Positions 9,230 to 17,753 of a DNA stretch of 64,000 nucleotides are shown piece after piece. Numbering within the stretch: position 1 is the first letter of the stretch; every line of letters begins with the position of its first letter. A model generated the notes under the pieces. It saw only the letters and a list, made by a program, of their open reading frames with translations, ran no database searches and had not been told where the DNA came from. The stretch is taken from the NCBI GenBank assembly GCA_017999985.1, contig JAGNKU010000015.1:1-64000 (forward strand), read 5' to 3'. The position numbers and the translations under genes were made by a program. This stretch comes from Phycisphaerae bacterium (GTDB taxonomy: Bacteria > Planctomycetota > Phycisphaerae > UBA1845 > Fen-1342).

Positions 9230-10111
9230 ATGCCGACACGCACGATTCCCATCCTGCCGGGCTACGAGGTGATCAGCCGCATCGGGCGCGGAGCCGGCGC
9301 GGTGATCAGCCTCGCCCGCGATGCGGAGCGCGGGCGGCAGGTCGCGGTGAAGCACATCATCCGCCGCACGCCGGAGGACGACCGCTTCATCGCCCAGGCA
9401 GAGAACGAATGGGCGGTGGCGCAGGGGCTGGACCACCCGTACCTGCGGAAATGTTACGACATTCTGCGTGTGCGGCGCTGGCTGCGGACCCGCGAGCTGG
9501 TGCTCGTGATGGAGTACGTCGACGGCGAGCGCCTGGAGGATGACTGCCCGCAGGAGCTGCCGCGGATCCTCGACATCTTCATGCGGGTGGCCGAGGGGCT
9601 GCACGCGCTGCACCTGCACGGCTACGCCCACGCGGATATTAAGCCGAACAACATCCTCCTGACCCGCGACGGCGGGGTGAAGATCATCGACTTCGGCCAG
9701 AGCTGTCCCCTGGGCCACACCAAGGAACGCGTCCAGGGCACACCGGACTACATCGCCCCGGAGCAGGTCTACCGCACGGCGATCGATCAGCGGACCGACG
9801 TATACAATCTAGGGGCCACGATGTACTGGGTCGTGACGGGTAAGTGGTTTCGCACGCTCGTCACGGTGGCACCCCCGACGGCCATGCGGATCGCGCTGGA
9901 GTCGCAGCGCGGCAACGCGCCGCCGCACGAGTTGAACCCGCGCATTCCGCTGCCGCTCTCGCGGCTGATCCTCGAGTGCTGCGAGACGGGCAAGGAGCGC
10001 CGGCCGCGCGACATGCGCGAGGTTCTGTCGCGGCTGGAAGTCGTGCAGCACCTGCTCGCCCTCGACGACGGCGAGCGGCGGGCGTCGGGCGACGGGCAGT
10101 CGCGCCGTTGA
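9230..10111 (+). CDS. Hanks-type serine/threonine protein kinase
   Basis: 293 aa, a single kinase domain without membrane segment or sensor domain. Visible motifs: glycine loop IGRGAGA (18-24), catalytic lysine K41 in VAVKHI, catalytic loop HADIKPNN with D136 and N141, DFG at 154-156, and APEQ after the activation segment (GTPDYIAPEQV). HRD is HAD, a tolerated variant. The domain is on the short side and seems complete. The gene is followed at 63 bp by a metallophosphoesterase in the same direction, so a kinase/phosphatase pair is possible. The substrate is unknown. Confidence 0.9.
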   Translation: MPTRTIPILPGYEVISRIGRGAGAVISLARDAERGRQVAVKHIIRRTPEDDRFIAQAENEWAVAQGLDHPYLRKCYDILRVRRWLRTRELVLVMEYVDGERLEDDCPQELPRILDIFMRVAEGLHALHLHGYAHADIKPNNILLTRDGGVKIIDFGQSCPLGHTKERVQGTPDYIAPEQVYRTAIDQRTDVYNLGATMYWVVTGKWFRTLVTVAPPTAMRIALESQRGNAPPHELNPRIPLPLSRLILECCETGKERRPRDMREVLSRLEVVQHLLALDDGERRASGDGQSRR

Positions 10112-10174
10112 CAGGTGGCCGTACGGGCCTGAACTTGAGGGTACGGCGCAGTGCCGGGCGGCGTAGAGGAACGC

Positions 10175-11035
10175 GTGAGCACGACGACGGAAGCACGGAC
10201 GGCCTGTGACACCCTGCACGAAGCCGCGCGCCTGAATCGCGAGGACCCGAACCGCACGGGCTCGCTGCTGAGCTTCGGCGGTGCTGGGCAGCTCGTGATG
10301 ACGGGGGACATGCACGGCCACCTGCGCAACTTCGAGAAGCTGCAGCGCTTCTGCGCGCTGCGGCGCAGCCCCGCCCGCGCCGTCGTGCTGCACGAGCTGA
10401 TTCACACCGAGCCGGAGCCGCCCGGCGCGCCCGACACGTCGATCGATCTGCTGGTGCGCGCGGCGGCGTGGAAATGCGAGTTCCCCGACAACGTGTTCTT
10501 CCTGCAGTCGAACCACGAGCTGTCGCAACTCTGCGGGCACGAGATCACCAAGGGCGGGCGCTGCGTGCTGGCGGACTTCGAGCGCGGCGTCGAATTCCGC
10601 TACCGGGCCGGAGCGGCGGACGTGCTGGCCGCGGTCAACGACTACATTGCCTCGCTGCCCCTGGCCGCCCGACTGGCCAACGGCATCTTCCTGTCGCACA
10701 GCCTGCCCGACGGCTTCTACGCGGAGCACTTCGACCTGACGGTGTTCGACCGCGAGCCGACAGCGGCGGACATGGCGCCGGGCGGGGCCGCGTACGCGCT
10801 GGTCTGGGGCCGCTTCCAGACGGCGGAGATCGTCGAGCAGTTCGCCCGGCGGCTGCGCGCGGAACTGTTCATCATCGGCCACACGCCGCAGGAGATGGGC
10901 TACGCGCGGACTGGGCGGTTGTTCGTGCTGGCGAGCGAACACGCCCACGGCGTGTTTCTGCCGATCGACCTGGCGCGGACCTATACGGCGGACGAGCTGG
11001 AGCGGAATATCCGGAAGTTCGTGAGCATACCGTAG
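10175..11035 (+). CDS. Calcineurin-like metallophosphoesterase
   Basis: 286 aa from the GTG at 10175, preferred over the GTG at 10151 because GAGGAA lies 4-5 bp upstream. Metal-binding motifs seen: GDMHGH (D45, H47), QSNHELS (the N-H-E core of GNHE), FLSHSLP and IIGHTP. The middle GDxxDRG motif of PPP phosphatases is not obvious (replaced by a segment around LHELIHTEPEPP), so this is a divergent member. It directly follows the Ser/Thr kinase gene and could act on phosphoproteins made by it; that is inference from position only. Confidence 0.8.
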   Translation: MSTTTEARTACDTLHEAARLNREDPNRTGSLLSFGGAGQLVMTGDMHGHLRNFEKLQRFCALRRSPARAVVLHELIHTEPEPPGAPDTSIDLLVRAAAWKCEFPDNVFFLQSNHELSQLCGHEITKGGRCVLADFERGVEFRYRAGAADVLAAVNDYIASLPLAARLANGIFLSHSLPDGFYAEHFDLTVFDREPTAADMAPGGAAYALVWGRFQTAEIVEQFARRLRAELFIIGHTPQEMGYARTGRLFVLASEHAHGVFLPIDLARTYTADELERNIRKFVSIP

Positions 11036-11065
11036 GGGGAGGGAGCGAGAGGGGAAGAGGAAACC

Positions 11066-11114
11066 GGGAACAGAGACTAGGGAACGGGGAACAGGGAACA
11101 GGGAACAGGAAACA
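11066..11114 (+). repeat. Heptanucleotide tandem repeat (GGGAACA)n
   Basis: Five contiguous 7-bp units occupy 11080-11114 (GGGAACG, three of GGGAACA, then GGAAACA), with one more GGGAACA at 11066-11072. They lie in the 189-bp gap between the phosphoesterase and ispH. No open frame needs them. They resemble short tandemly repeated heptamers known in some cyanobacteria. Confidence 0.85.
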
Positions 11115-11169
11115 GCCGACGGGCAATGGGGAGCAGCGCGAAACGGCGCCGGAGGTCCGTCGGCGGCCC

Positions 11170-11175
11170 TATAAT
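11170..11175 (+). promoter_or_regulatory. TATAAT -10 box upstream of ispH
   Basis: A perfect TATAAT sits 49 bp upstream of the ispH ATG at 11225, giving a leader of about 43 nt with GGAGGA as ribosome binding site. No good -35 hexamer is present at 16-18 bp, so an activator or extended element may be needed. Confidence 0.5.
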
Positions 11176-11224
11176 GGGGCAATCGTGTTTCCGCCGAGCC
11201 GGGCGGTGCGTGTGGAGGACGGGC

Positions 11225-12172
11225 ATGCGGGCGATCGTCGCGCGACCGCGCGGGTTCTGTGCCGGAGTGGAGCGCGCGATCCGCGCCGTGGAGCTGGCGC
11301 TGGAGATGTACGGGCCGCCAGTCTATGTGCGCAAGGAAATCGTGCACAACTACCACGTGGTGCAACGGCTGCGGGCCATGGGGGCGACGTTCGTGGACGA
11401 GCTGGACGAGGTGCCGTGCGGGGCGGTGACGATCCTCTCGGCGCACGGCTCACCGCCGGAGGTGTACGCGGAGGCCGGGCGGCGCCGCCTGCGGCTGATT
11501 GACGCGACGTGCCCGCTGGTACGCAAGGTGCACGTGGAGGTGCGGCGGTACGTGAAGCGTGGCTACCGGATCGTGTTGATCGGACACGCGGGCCACGACG
11601 AAGTCATCGGCACCACGGGCCAGGCGCGCGAGGCGACGATCCTGGTCGAGCACCTCGCCGACGTGGAGCGGCTGCAACTGAGCCCGGACGAGCGCGGGAT
11701 CATCCTGACGCAGACCACGCTCAGCCAGGACGACACGCGCGAGATCGTTGCCTCGCTGCAGCGGCGTTTTCCGCACCTGGAGCTGCCGCCCACGGATGAC
11801 ATCTGCTACGCGACGCAGAACCGACAGTCGGCGGTCAAGGCGCTCAGTGACCGCATCGATTTGCTGCTGGTGGTCGGGTCGCAGAACTCGTCGAACTCGC
11901 GGCGGCTGACGGAGGTGGCCCGGGCACGCGGCATTGCTTCGCACCTCGTCGACGGTCCGGACCAGATCGACCCGGCCTGGCTGCGGGGCGTGCAGTGCAT
12001 CGGCGTCACGTCCGGCGCGAGCGCGCCGGAGGACATCGTGCAGGGCGTGCTGGCGTACCTGCGGGCTCAGGGTGTGGACCCAATCGACGAAGTCGACGCA
12101 CCGGACGAAGGGGTAACGTTCACTCTGCCGAAGCTCACACCGCTGACGGCGGCCGGTGAGCCGGTAGAGTGA
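11225..12172 (+). CDS. ispH: 4-hydroxy-3-methylbut-2-enyl diphosphate reductase IspH (LytB)
   Basis: Last enzyme of the MEP isoprenoid pathway; reduces HMBPP to IPP and DMAPP with a 4Fe-4S cluster. 315 aa from ATG 11225, which has GGAGGA 6-7 bp upstream; the frame is open further upstream without support. The three cluster cysteines are C12 (GFCAGV), C96 (DATCPLV) and C194 (DDICYATQNRQ). Other family motifs: SAHGSPPEV, GHAGHDEVIGTTGQ, TQTTLSQDD, VVGSQNSSNSRRL and GVTSGASAPE. Length is normal. It converges on the response regulator gene, with 6 bp between the stops. Confidence 0.97.
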   Translation: MRAIVARPRGFCAGVERAIRAVELALEMYGPPVYVRKEIVHNYHVVQRLRAMGATFVDELDEVPCGAVTILSAHGSPPEVYAEAGRRRLRLIDATCPLVRKVHVEVRRYVKRGYRIVLIGHAGHDEVIGTTGQAREATILVEHLADVERLQLSPDERGIILTQTTLSQDDTREIVASLQRRFPHLELPPTDDICYATQNRQSAVKALSDRIDLLLVVGSQNSSNSRRLTEVARARGIASHLVDGPDQIDPAWLRGVQCIGVTSGASAPEDIVQGVLAYLRAQGVDPIDEVDAPDEGVTFTLPKLTPLTAAGEPVE

Positions 12173-12178
12173 TGCGGC

Positions 12179-12553
12179 TCAGGTTCGGGTGGGAGCCGGG
12201 AGCAGGTCGGCGACCAGTGTAAGCAAAGCGGACACGCGAAAGGGTTTGCGCAAGACCTGTGTGGCGCCCAGGCCGGCGGCGTTCGCCAGGAACAGCGCGT
12301 TGTCGGCGCCGCTGATCGCCAGCACCTTGATGTTGGGGTTCTGCCGCCGCACGTGCATGATCATCTCGAGCCCGTCGCTTTCGGGCATGAGAACGTCGGT
12401 GATGACCAAGTCGAACGGCGTGGCGTGCATGGCCCGGATCGCCTCGGCGCCATTGGTTGCCTCGCAGACGTCATAGCCAGCCTGCTGCAACGCAATCCGC
12501 ATGACCTGACGGATCGCGTCGTCGTCGTCGGCAATCAGAATGCTGCGCCGCAT
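12179..12553 (-). CDS. Single-domain response regulator (CheY-like)
   Basis: 124 aa from ATG 12553 with GGAAGGG upstream; the frame is open to 12676 but nothing upstream looks like protein of this family. A complete receiver domain without output domain: acidic pocket ADDDD (residues 8-12), phosphoacceptor D53 in ITDVLMPESDG, S81 in AISGAD, and K103 in LRKPF. No histidine kinase is nearby, so it is an orphan. It may signal to a diguanylate, chemotaxis or transcription partner elsewhere. Confidence 0.88.
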   Translation of the reverse strand: MRRSILIADDDDAIRQVMRIALQQAGYDVCEATNGAEAIRAMHATPFDLVITDVLMPESDGLEMIMHVRRQNPNIKVLAISGADNALFLANAAGLGATQVLRKPFRVSALLTLVADLLPAPTRT

Positions 12554-12681
12554 GGGGGCTACCCTTCCATCAATCTGAAAAGAGTATCGGCAGATCATGG
12601 GGAGTTCTGCCGGCGGGCGGTCGTAAACCGGCCGCGGGGCTGCGGGTCGGTGACGACCGCATCCGGAATCGCGCACGAGGC

Positions 12682-14250
12682 CTATTCGAACAGCCGCGGT
12701 TGGCGCGGATCGTCCGCTGTGCTGCGGAACTCGCCGTCGGCGACTTGGGTTACGAGGCGAGTTCCCCTGCGGACGGCGTTGATGGATTGGATGATCTGGC
12801 GCGTGCGCGCATCGCGCGTGATGCTGTAGCCGCGTTGCAGGAGTTTCTGCGGCGCGCAGGCTGAAATCGCTTGCAAGCGTGCCTGCAGCAGTTGACGGTG
12901 GTGGGCCAGTGCGGTGCGTACCGCCGTCCGAATACGAGCGGCGCCCTGCGCCAGATGGTCGCCGCCGCGCGCGACGCGCGCGGCCGGGTTAAGCTGGTCC
13001 ACGCGTGTCTGGCAACGGGTGAGGCGGCGCTCGGCAGTGAACGCGCGTTCGCGGAGTGCCCGCCAGGCGGCGTGTTCACGCTGCGCGAGCGCGGCAGCGG
13101 CGCGGGCGAACCGGGCGCCGGTGCCGAAGCGCAGGAGCGCCAGCTCGAGCGCGGTGAAGCGCTGCCGCTGGCAATGGGCGGTGGCGGCGAGCGCAATGCG
13201 CAGGCGGTGCTGAAACTCGTCCAGCAGTTGGCCGCGTTGTCGGAGGGCGCTCAGCGGGCGGGCGAGGCTAGTGGTCGAGGTGAGGCGGTCGAGTTCGGCA
13301 CGGGCGACGGTGAGCCGGTGGCTCAGGGTGCGCGTCGCGCGGGCGGCTGCCTGCGTCAAAACTGTGACCAACTCGGCCACGGTCGGTGCGATCAGCTCAG
13401 CCGCCGCCGTGGGCGTGGCGGCGCGGACGTCGGCGACGAGGTCGCTGATGCTCACGTCTACTTCGTGCCCGACGGCGCTGACGATGGGGATGCGGCTGGC
13501 GGCGATGGCGCGGGCGACGACTTCTTCATTGAACGCCCAGAGGTCCTCGAGCGAACCCCCGCCGCGGCCCACGATCATGACGTCGATTCCGCCGAGCGCG
13601 TCGGCGTGCTGGTTCAGCGCGCGAATCGCGGCGGCGATCTCGTCCGCGGCGCCGTCGCCCTGGACGCGGACCGGAAAGACCAGGATGTCGAGCAGGGGGA
13701 AGCGGCGGGCAAGCGTCTGGAGGATGTCACGGATGGCAGCGCCGGTCGGGCTGGTGACGAGCGCGATGCGCTCAGGGATGCGCGGCAGGGGCTTCTTGCG
13801 ACGCGCGTCGAAGAGGCCCTCACGCTCCAGCCGCTCGCGGAGCTGGCGGAAGGCGAGCTCGAGCGCGCCGACGCCGCACGGCTCCAAGCGGCGGACGACC
13901 AATTGGTACGTGCCGCGCTGGGCATAGACTTCTACCCCGCCGGTGGCGATGACTTCCAGGCCGTCTTCGGGCTCGAACTTCAGACGCGCGGCGGTGCTCC
14001 GCCACATGACGCAGCGCAGCTCGCTGGTGGGGTCTTTCAGCGTGAAATAGACATGGCCGCTGGCGGGGCGCGAGAAGTTGCTGATCTCGCCCAGAACGTG
14101 CAGCGTCGGCGGCAGGTGCTGAGCGAGGGCCCCGCGGATCAGCTCGGTTACCTGCCGGACGCTGAGCGTGCCGGTGTCCGAAGGGGACGCGTCGCCGGGC
14201 TGGGCAGGCCGGCGGATGCGGGCGGGATCGAAGAACGGGCGCTCGGGCAC
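12682..14250 (-). CDS. xseA: Exodeoxyribonuclease VII large subunit XseA
   Basis: 522 aa from a GTG at 14250 with GGAG 7 bp upstream. XseA degrades single-stranded DNA to oligonucleotides together with XseB. The N-terminal OB fold is visible (LHVLGEISNFSRPASGHVYFTLKD, in part), and the catalytic core shows VTSPTGAAIRDIL, VGRGGGSLEDLWAFNEE and SAVGHEVDVSISDLVAD. A long helical region follows, then a C-terminal segment (LQRGYSITRD). The usual small-subunit gene xseB is not adjacent: the next gene downstream is the response regulator. Confidence 0.94.
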   Translation of the reverse strand: MPERPFFDPARIRRPAQPGDASPSDTGTLSVRQVTELIRGALAQHLPPTLHVLGEISNFSRPASGHVYFTLKDPTSELRCVMWRSTAARLKFEPEDGLEVIATGGVEVYAQRGTYQLVVRRLEPCGVGALELAFRQLRERLEREGLFDARRKKPLPRIPERIALVTSPTGAAIRDILQTLARRFPLLDILVFPVRVQGDGAADEIAAAIRALNQHADALGGIDVMIVGRGGGSLEDLWAFNEEVVARAIAASRIPIVSAVGHEVDVSISDLVADVRAATPTAAAELIAPTVAELVTVLTQAAARATRTLSHRLTVARAELDRLTSTTSLARPLSALRQRGQLLDEFQHRLRIALAATAHCQRQRFTALELALLRFGTGARFARAAAALAQREHAAWRALRERAFTAERRLTRCQTRVDQLNPAARVARGGDHLAQGAARIRTAVRTALAHHRQLLQARLQAISACAPQKLLQRGYSITRDARTRQIIQSINAVRRGTRLVTQVADGEFRSTADDPRQPRLFE

Positions 14251-14278
14251 GTCGCGGCTCCGTGTGGGAACTGCGTGA

Positions 14279-14284
14279 AGTATG
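14279..14284 (-). promoter_or_regulatory. Candidate -10 box (CATACT) of xseA
   Basis: CATACT on the minus strand would start transcription near 14272, about 22 nt upstream of the GTG at 14250. It lies just after the rpsI terminator, a sensible place for a new promoter. No convincing -35 box is visible. Confidence 0.35.
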
Positions 14285-14297
14285 GGCGCGCGGCGTG

Positions 14298-14339
14298 GAA
14301 AAGGAAACGGGCCGCACCGTGTGGGTAGTGGTGCAGCCC
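14298..14339 (-). terminator. Intrinsic terminator of the rplM-rpsI operon
   Basis: Read on the minus strand: stem GGGCTGCACC / GGTGCGGCCC (14330-14339 and 14309-14318, one G-T wobble) with an 11-nt loop, then GTTTCCTTTT. It lies 27 bp after the rpsI stop. Confidence 0.8.
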
Positions 14340-14365
14340 GGAAGAATACTTGCCTGGTTGAGCGC

Positions 14366-14878
14366 CTAGCGCTTCGAGAACTGGAACCGCCGGCGGGCCT
14401 TGCGCTGGCCGGGCTTCTTGCGTTCGACGCGGCGGGAGTCGCGGGTGAGATACCCGGCCTCGCGGAGTGTCGGCTCGAACTGGGTATAGGCCTTCAGCAG
14501 CGCGCGGGCGATGCCGAGGCGAATGGCACCGGCCTGGCCGCTGTGGCCGCCGCCATGCACGTTCACGCGGACGTCCCAGTGCCGGCGGACGCCGGTGAGC
14601 TCGAGGGGCGCCGCGGTGTCGCTGCGGTCCTGGGGTTCGGTGAAGTAGGCTTCGAGGTCACGGTTATTGATGATGAGTTTGCCGCTGCCGGGCATGAGGC
14701 GGACGCGGGCGACGGCGGACTTGCGGCGGCCGGTGCCAAGGTGCACGCCGGCGCGGGGCGCAGCACCCAGGTCGGCGGGCTCAGCGGCGGTGGGCGGCTG
14801 GGTGGCGGGCTGGTCCGGGGCCACGGGCGGGGTGCTCTCGGGGGTCGCGGGTATCGGTTTCGGTTCGGAGTCCGTCAC
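14366..14878 (-). CDS. rpsI: 30S ribosomal protein S9 with N-terminal extension
   Basis: 170 aa from a GTG at 14878 with AGGAG upstream, 18 bp after the rplM stop. The S9 core begins at about residue 48 ([14 protein letters not shown]) and ends with the basic tail [16 protein letters not shown] that reaches toward the P site. The first 45 or so residues are a low-complexity Pro/Thr/Ala-rich extension not found in the standard S9. Co-transcribed with rplM, the normal arrangement. A shorter start inside the extension cannot be excluded, but no better ribosome binding site is seen there. Confidence 0.95.
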   Translation of the reverse strand: MTDSEPKPIPATPESTPPVAPDQPATQPPTAAEPADLGAAPRAGVHLGTGRRKSAVARVRLMPGSGKLIINNRDLEAYFTEPQDRSDTAAPLELTGVRRHWDVRVNVHGGGHSGQAGAIRLGIARALLKAYTQFEPTLREAGYLTRDSRRVERKKPGQRKARRRFQFSKR

Positions 14879-14896
14879 GGTGGTCGCTCCTGGAGG

Positions 14897-15340
14897 CTAG
14901 AGGGGCAGCGGCTGCGGTTGCTGGGCCTGGTGCGTGTGCTTGTCGCCGACGTACAGCTTGAGCTTGCTGAGCATGTGGCGGGCGAGGGCGTTCTTGGGCA
15001 GCATGCGGCGGACGGCTTCGCGGAGCACGCGCTCGGGGTGCCGCTCAAGCATGGTCTGCATGGTCGTTTCTTTGAGGCCGCCGGGGTGGCCGCTGTAGCG
15101 GTGGTAGACGACCTGCTCTTTCTTGCGGAGGCCGTTGACCTTGACGTCGCCGGCGTTGAGGACGATGACGAAGTCGCCGGTGTCGATGTGCGGCGTGTAG
15201 GTGGGCTTATGCTTGCCCATCAGCACGGTCGCGATGCGGGCGGCGAGGCGTCCGAGGACCTGGCCACGGGCGTCCACGACGTACCAGTCCTTCTGCAGTT
15301 CGCCGGTCTTGGCCTGATAACACTTGTTCGCAGTCTTCAT
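14897..15340 (-). CDS. rplM: 50S ribosomal protein L13
   Basis: 147 aa from ATG 15340, a normal length. Family motifs: WYVVDARGQVLGRLA, VLMGKHKPTYTPHIDTGD, VVYHRYSGHPGGLKE and MLPKNALARHMLSKLKLY. First gene of the rplM-rpsI operon, with a clear sigma70-type promoter 52 bp upstream and GAGAAG as ribosome binding site. Confidence 0.97.
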   Translation of the reverse strand: MKTANKCYQAKTGELQKDWYVVDARGQVLGRLAARIATVLMGKHKPTYTPHIDTGDFVIVLNAGDVKVNGLRKKEQVVYHRYSGHPGGLKETTMQTMLERHPERVLREAVRRMLPKNALARHMLSKLKLYVGDKHTHQAQQPQPLPL

Positions 15341-15391
15341 AAACGCTTCTCACAGCCGGGCTAAGCCCCGGGGTCAAAGTCAGAATCTCGC

Positions 15392-15419
15392 AGTATACGG
15401 ATTCTCGGGGCGGCGTCAA
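15392..15419 (-). promoter_or_regulatory. sigma70-type promoter of rplM-rpsI, TTGACG-16-TATACT
   Basis: Minus-strand TTGACG (15414-15419) and TATACT (15392-15397) are separated by 16 bp. Transcription would start near 15385, about 45 nt upstream of the L13 ATG. This is one of the two best promoter matches in the window. Confidence 0.75.
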
Positions 15420-15478
15420 GCGGCGCCGGCGTTGGTTCCGCGGCCGGCCGCCGGGGCAACTGGGGCCGCGCAGCGCAC

Positions 15479-15510
15479 GGGGGACGACGCACGCGTGGTG
15501 GTCGTCCCCC
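15479..15510 (-). terminator. Perfect 10-bp hairpin after the sugar-dehydrogenase-like gene
   Basis: GGGGGACGAC and GTCGTCCCCC are perfect inverted repeats around a 12-nt loop, 38 bp downstream of the stop at 15549. There is no T-tract, so it may be a Rho-dependent or processing structure and not a standard terminator. Confidence 0.4.
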
Positions 15511-15548
15511 GGTTCGCACACGGCTCCCGGAACTGGGTCCGGACTCGG

Positions 15549-17753
15549 CTAGTCGCCGCCGCTGCTCAGCAGAAGCACGAACGGGTTGATGTCGGCGAAC
15601 GACGGGAAGTTGCCGTCGTTGTTGATGTCGCCGGCGACCGCGGGGCAGCCGGGATAGGCGGCCTCCCAGGTTGCGAAGTTCGAGAGGTACAGGACGAACG
15701 GGTTGATGTCGCCGAAGTTGATGACGCCATCGCAGTTCAGGTCGCCGACGGGCGAAGCGAGTCGTAGAACGACGCCGGTCGTGCCAAAGGGCGTGCCGGT
15801 GTCGTTGGCCAGGGCGTAGATTTCACCGCTGGCATCCTGCCCGAAGCCCAGGAGCGAGCGGCCGAAGGGCGCGGCCGGGATGAGCTGGAATTCCTTGATC
15901 TCGTTGCCGGCGTCGAGGTAGAAAAGCCGGCCGTCGTTGCTGAACGTCTGGGCGAAGTCACCGAAGACGTACTTGCCGACGAGTTGCGGGTAGCGGCTGC
16001 CGCGGTAGACGAAGCCGCCGATGATCGCCCGGCCGTCGTCGTGGTCGTACTCGGCGATGGGGTCGCTCAGGCCGGCGGGCACGTCGAGCGGGACATCGGT
16101 GACGTAGCCGCCCTGGTCGCCGTTGAAGACGAAGTAGAACGAGCCTTCCTTGGCGCGCCAGCCATAGTTGCCGCCCTTGACGACTAGGCTGATTTCTTCG
16201 AGCGCGTTCTGGCCGACGTCGGCGCAGTACAGGTCGCCGGTCGCCGCGTCGAACGAGTAGCGCCAGGGATTACGCAGGCCATAGGCCCAGATTTCATCGA
16301 TGCCGGCGCTGCCGACGAACGGGTTGTCGGCCGGGACGCCGTACTGGCCGTTGGCGGAGTTGTTGCCGAGCGGGTCGATGCGCAGGACCTTGCCGAGGAT
16401 CGCGTCGAGATTCTGCCCATTGCCGCCGCAGCCGTGGCCGATGATCGGGGCGCCGAGGAAGTTCTGACCGTCGCGGTCATCGGCGCCGCCGCCATCGCCC
16501 GTGGAAATGTAGAGCCGGCCGTCGGGGCCGAATTCGAGTCCGCCGCCGTTGTGATTGAACTGGGGCTTGTCGATGCGGAGCAGCTCGCGGCGGGTGGTGG
16601 TGTCGACGACGGCGTCGGGGTCGGCGGGATTGAGTACTTGCCACTCGGCGACGACGCTCTGGCAGTTGGGCGTGGAGGCCGGCGGCATGGTGGAGAAGTC
16701 CGCGGGGCCGCTGACGGGCTCGGAGGTGAAGGTGTACAGCAGTCCGGTGGTGGCGTAGTCGGGGTGGAAGGCGATGCTTAGGAGGCCGCGCTCATCGAAG
16801 GTGTTGGGGCCGAAGACCCCGAGCGCGACGAGTCGCGCGCTGACGTCGAGGAAGACCGATTTTACGCCGGTGGCGAGGTTGACGTTCCAAACGACGCCGT
16901 TTTGATCGCTGACGTAGAGCCGGCCCGCGATGCCGGGGGCCGCGGTGCCCCAGTTCGGCGCGGTCAGCCCGGTGGCGGCGGGCACGAGGCGCGCGTAGAG
17001 GTCGCCGGCGGGGCTGGGATCGAGGACTGGGTTGAGGAGCGCGGTCGGCATCACCTGTCCGCGGATCTCGCCGCCCGGGAAATTCGTGGTGTGGACGTTT
17101 ACGTACCAACGGCCGGCGAGGACATCGGCGGCCTGGGTGGGGGTGAGAGCGGCCGAGCCGACGATGGGGCTGCCGGTGGGGAGGGTGATCTGTACGCCGG
17201 CGTTGCTGCAGGGCAGGGCGGCGCCGTGGAAATGCGCGGCGGTCTGCGCGCTGCTGAGGCTGTTGAAGGTGATGTTCCAACTGAAGAGGTTGGTGCCCAG
17301 ATCGAGCGTGGCCGTGCCGCTGCCGCTGGCGAGCGTGTTGACCGGGGTGGGGCCTTCCTGGTGGCCGTCGAGCGTGATCGTGAAGGTCTGGAGCGCGTCC
17401 GACTGGACGGTGATGAGGCCCGTCATGCCGAACGCACAATGCGGCAGGCAGAAGTACGGGATGGACGGCACGCCGGTCGGCACCACGTAGTCGAAGGTCG
17501 GGTGCGCGGCGTCGAGCGGGGCGTCGAAGAACGGCGTGTTGTGCGTGCAGCCCGTGCCCGAGGTCACCGTGTGGATGCCGTTGACCCACACCCAGTGAAT
17601 CGTGTCGCCGGGTGCCACGGTGAGATTGGCAGGCGAGAACGACGTGCCCGAGGCGGTGACATTCCAGGTGGTGGCGCTGGCGGTCGCGCTGATTGCCAGC
17701 GCGAGCATCAGCGCGAGGATGAACGGGCCGTGAGAGGTGAAACGTGTGCGCAT
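15549..17753 (-). CDS. Exported cupredoxin-CHRD-PQQ sugar dehydrogenase-like-dockerin protein
   Basis: 734 aa from ATG 17753 (AAGGAG 7 bp upstream); frame open further up without support. Signal peptide about 1-27 (ending SATASA). Domain 1 (28-115) is plastocyanin-like, with likely copper ligands in the GIHTVTSG and FCLPHCAFGM segments (His, Cys, His, Met). Domain 2 (about 120-235) is a CHRD domain (FTITLDGHQEGP ... AAHFHGAA ... GGEIRGQV). Domain 3 (about 240-650) resembles soluble PQQ-dependent glucose/sorbosone dehydrogenases (LLSIAFHPDY, HNGGGLEFGPDGRLYISTGDG, GLRNPWRYSFD, GNYGW). The C-terminus is a dockerin-like pair (GDLNCDGVINFGDINPF and DINNDGNFPSFADINPF). Probably an extracellular oxidoreductase passing electrons to the copper site; that is inference. 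Confidence 0.85.
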   Translation of the reverse strand: MRTRFTSHGPFILALMLALAISATASATTWNVTASGTSFSPANLTVAPGDTIHWVWVNGIHTVTSGTGCTHNTPFFDAPLDAAHPTFDYVVPTGVPSIPYFCLPHCAFGMTGLITVQSDALQTFTITLDGHQEGPTPVNTLASGSGTATLDLGTNLFSWNITFNSLSSAQTAAHFHGAALPCSNAGVQITLPTGSPIVGSAALTPTQAADVLAGRWYVNVHTTNFPGGEIRGQVMPTALLNPVLDPSPAGDLYARLVPAATGLTAPNWGTAAPGIAGRLYVSDQNGVVWNVNLATGVKSVFLDVSARLVALGVFGPNTFDERGLLSIAFHPDYATTGLLYTFTSEPVSGPADFSTMPPASTPNCQSVVAEWQVLNPADPDAVVDTTTRRELLRIDKPQFNHNGGGLEFGPDGRLYISTGDGGGADDRDGQNFLGAPIIGHGCGGNGQNLDAILGKVLRIDPLGNNSANGQYGVPADNPFVGSAGIDEIWAYGLRNPWRYSFDAATGDLYCADVGQNALEEISLVVKGGNYGWRAKEGSFYFVFNGDQGGYVTDVPLDVPAGLSDPIAEYDHDDGRAIIGGFVYRGSRYPQLVGKYVFGDFAQTFSNDGRLFYLDAGNEIKEFQLIPAAPFGRSLLGFGQDASGEIYALANDTGTPFGTTGVVLRLASPVGDLNCDGVINFGDINPFVLYLSNFATWEAAYPGCPAVAGDINNDGNFPSFADINPFVLLLSSGGD

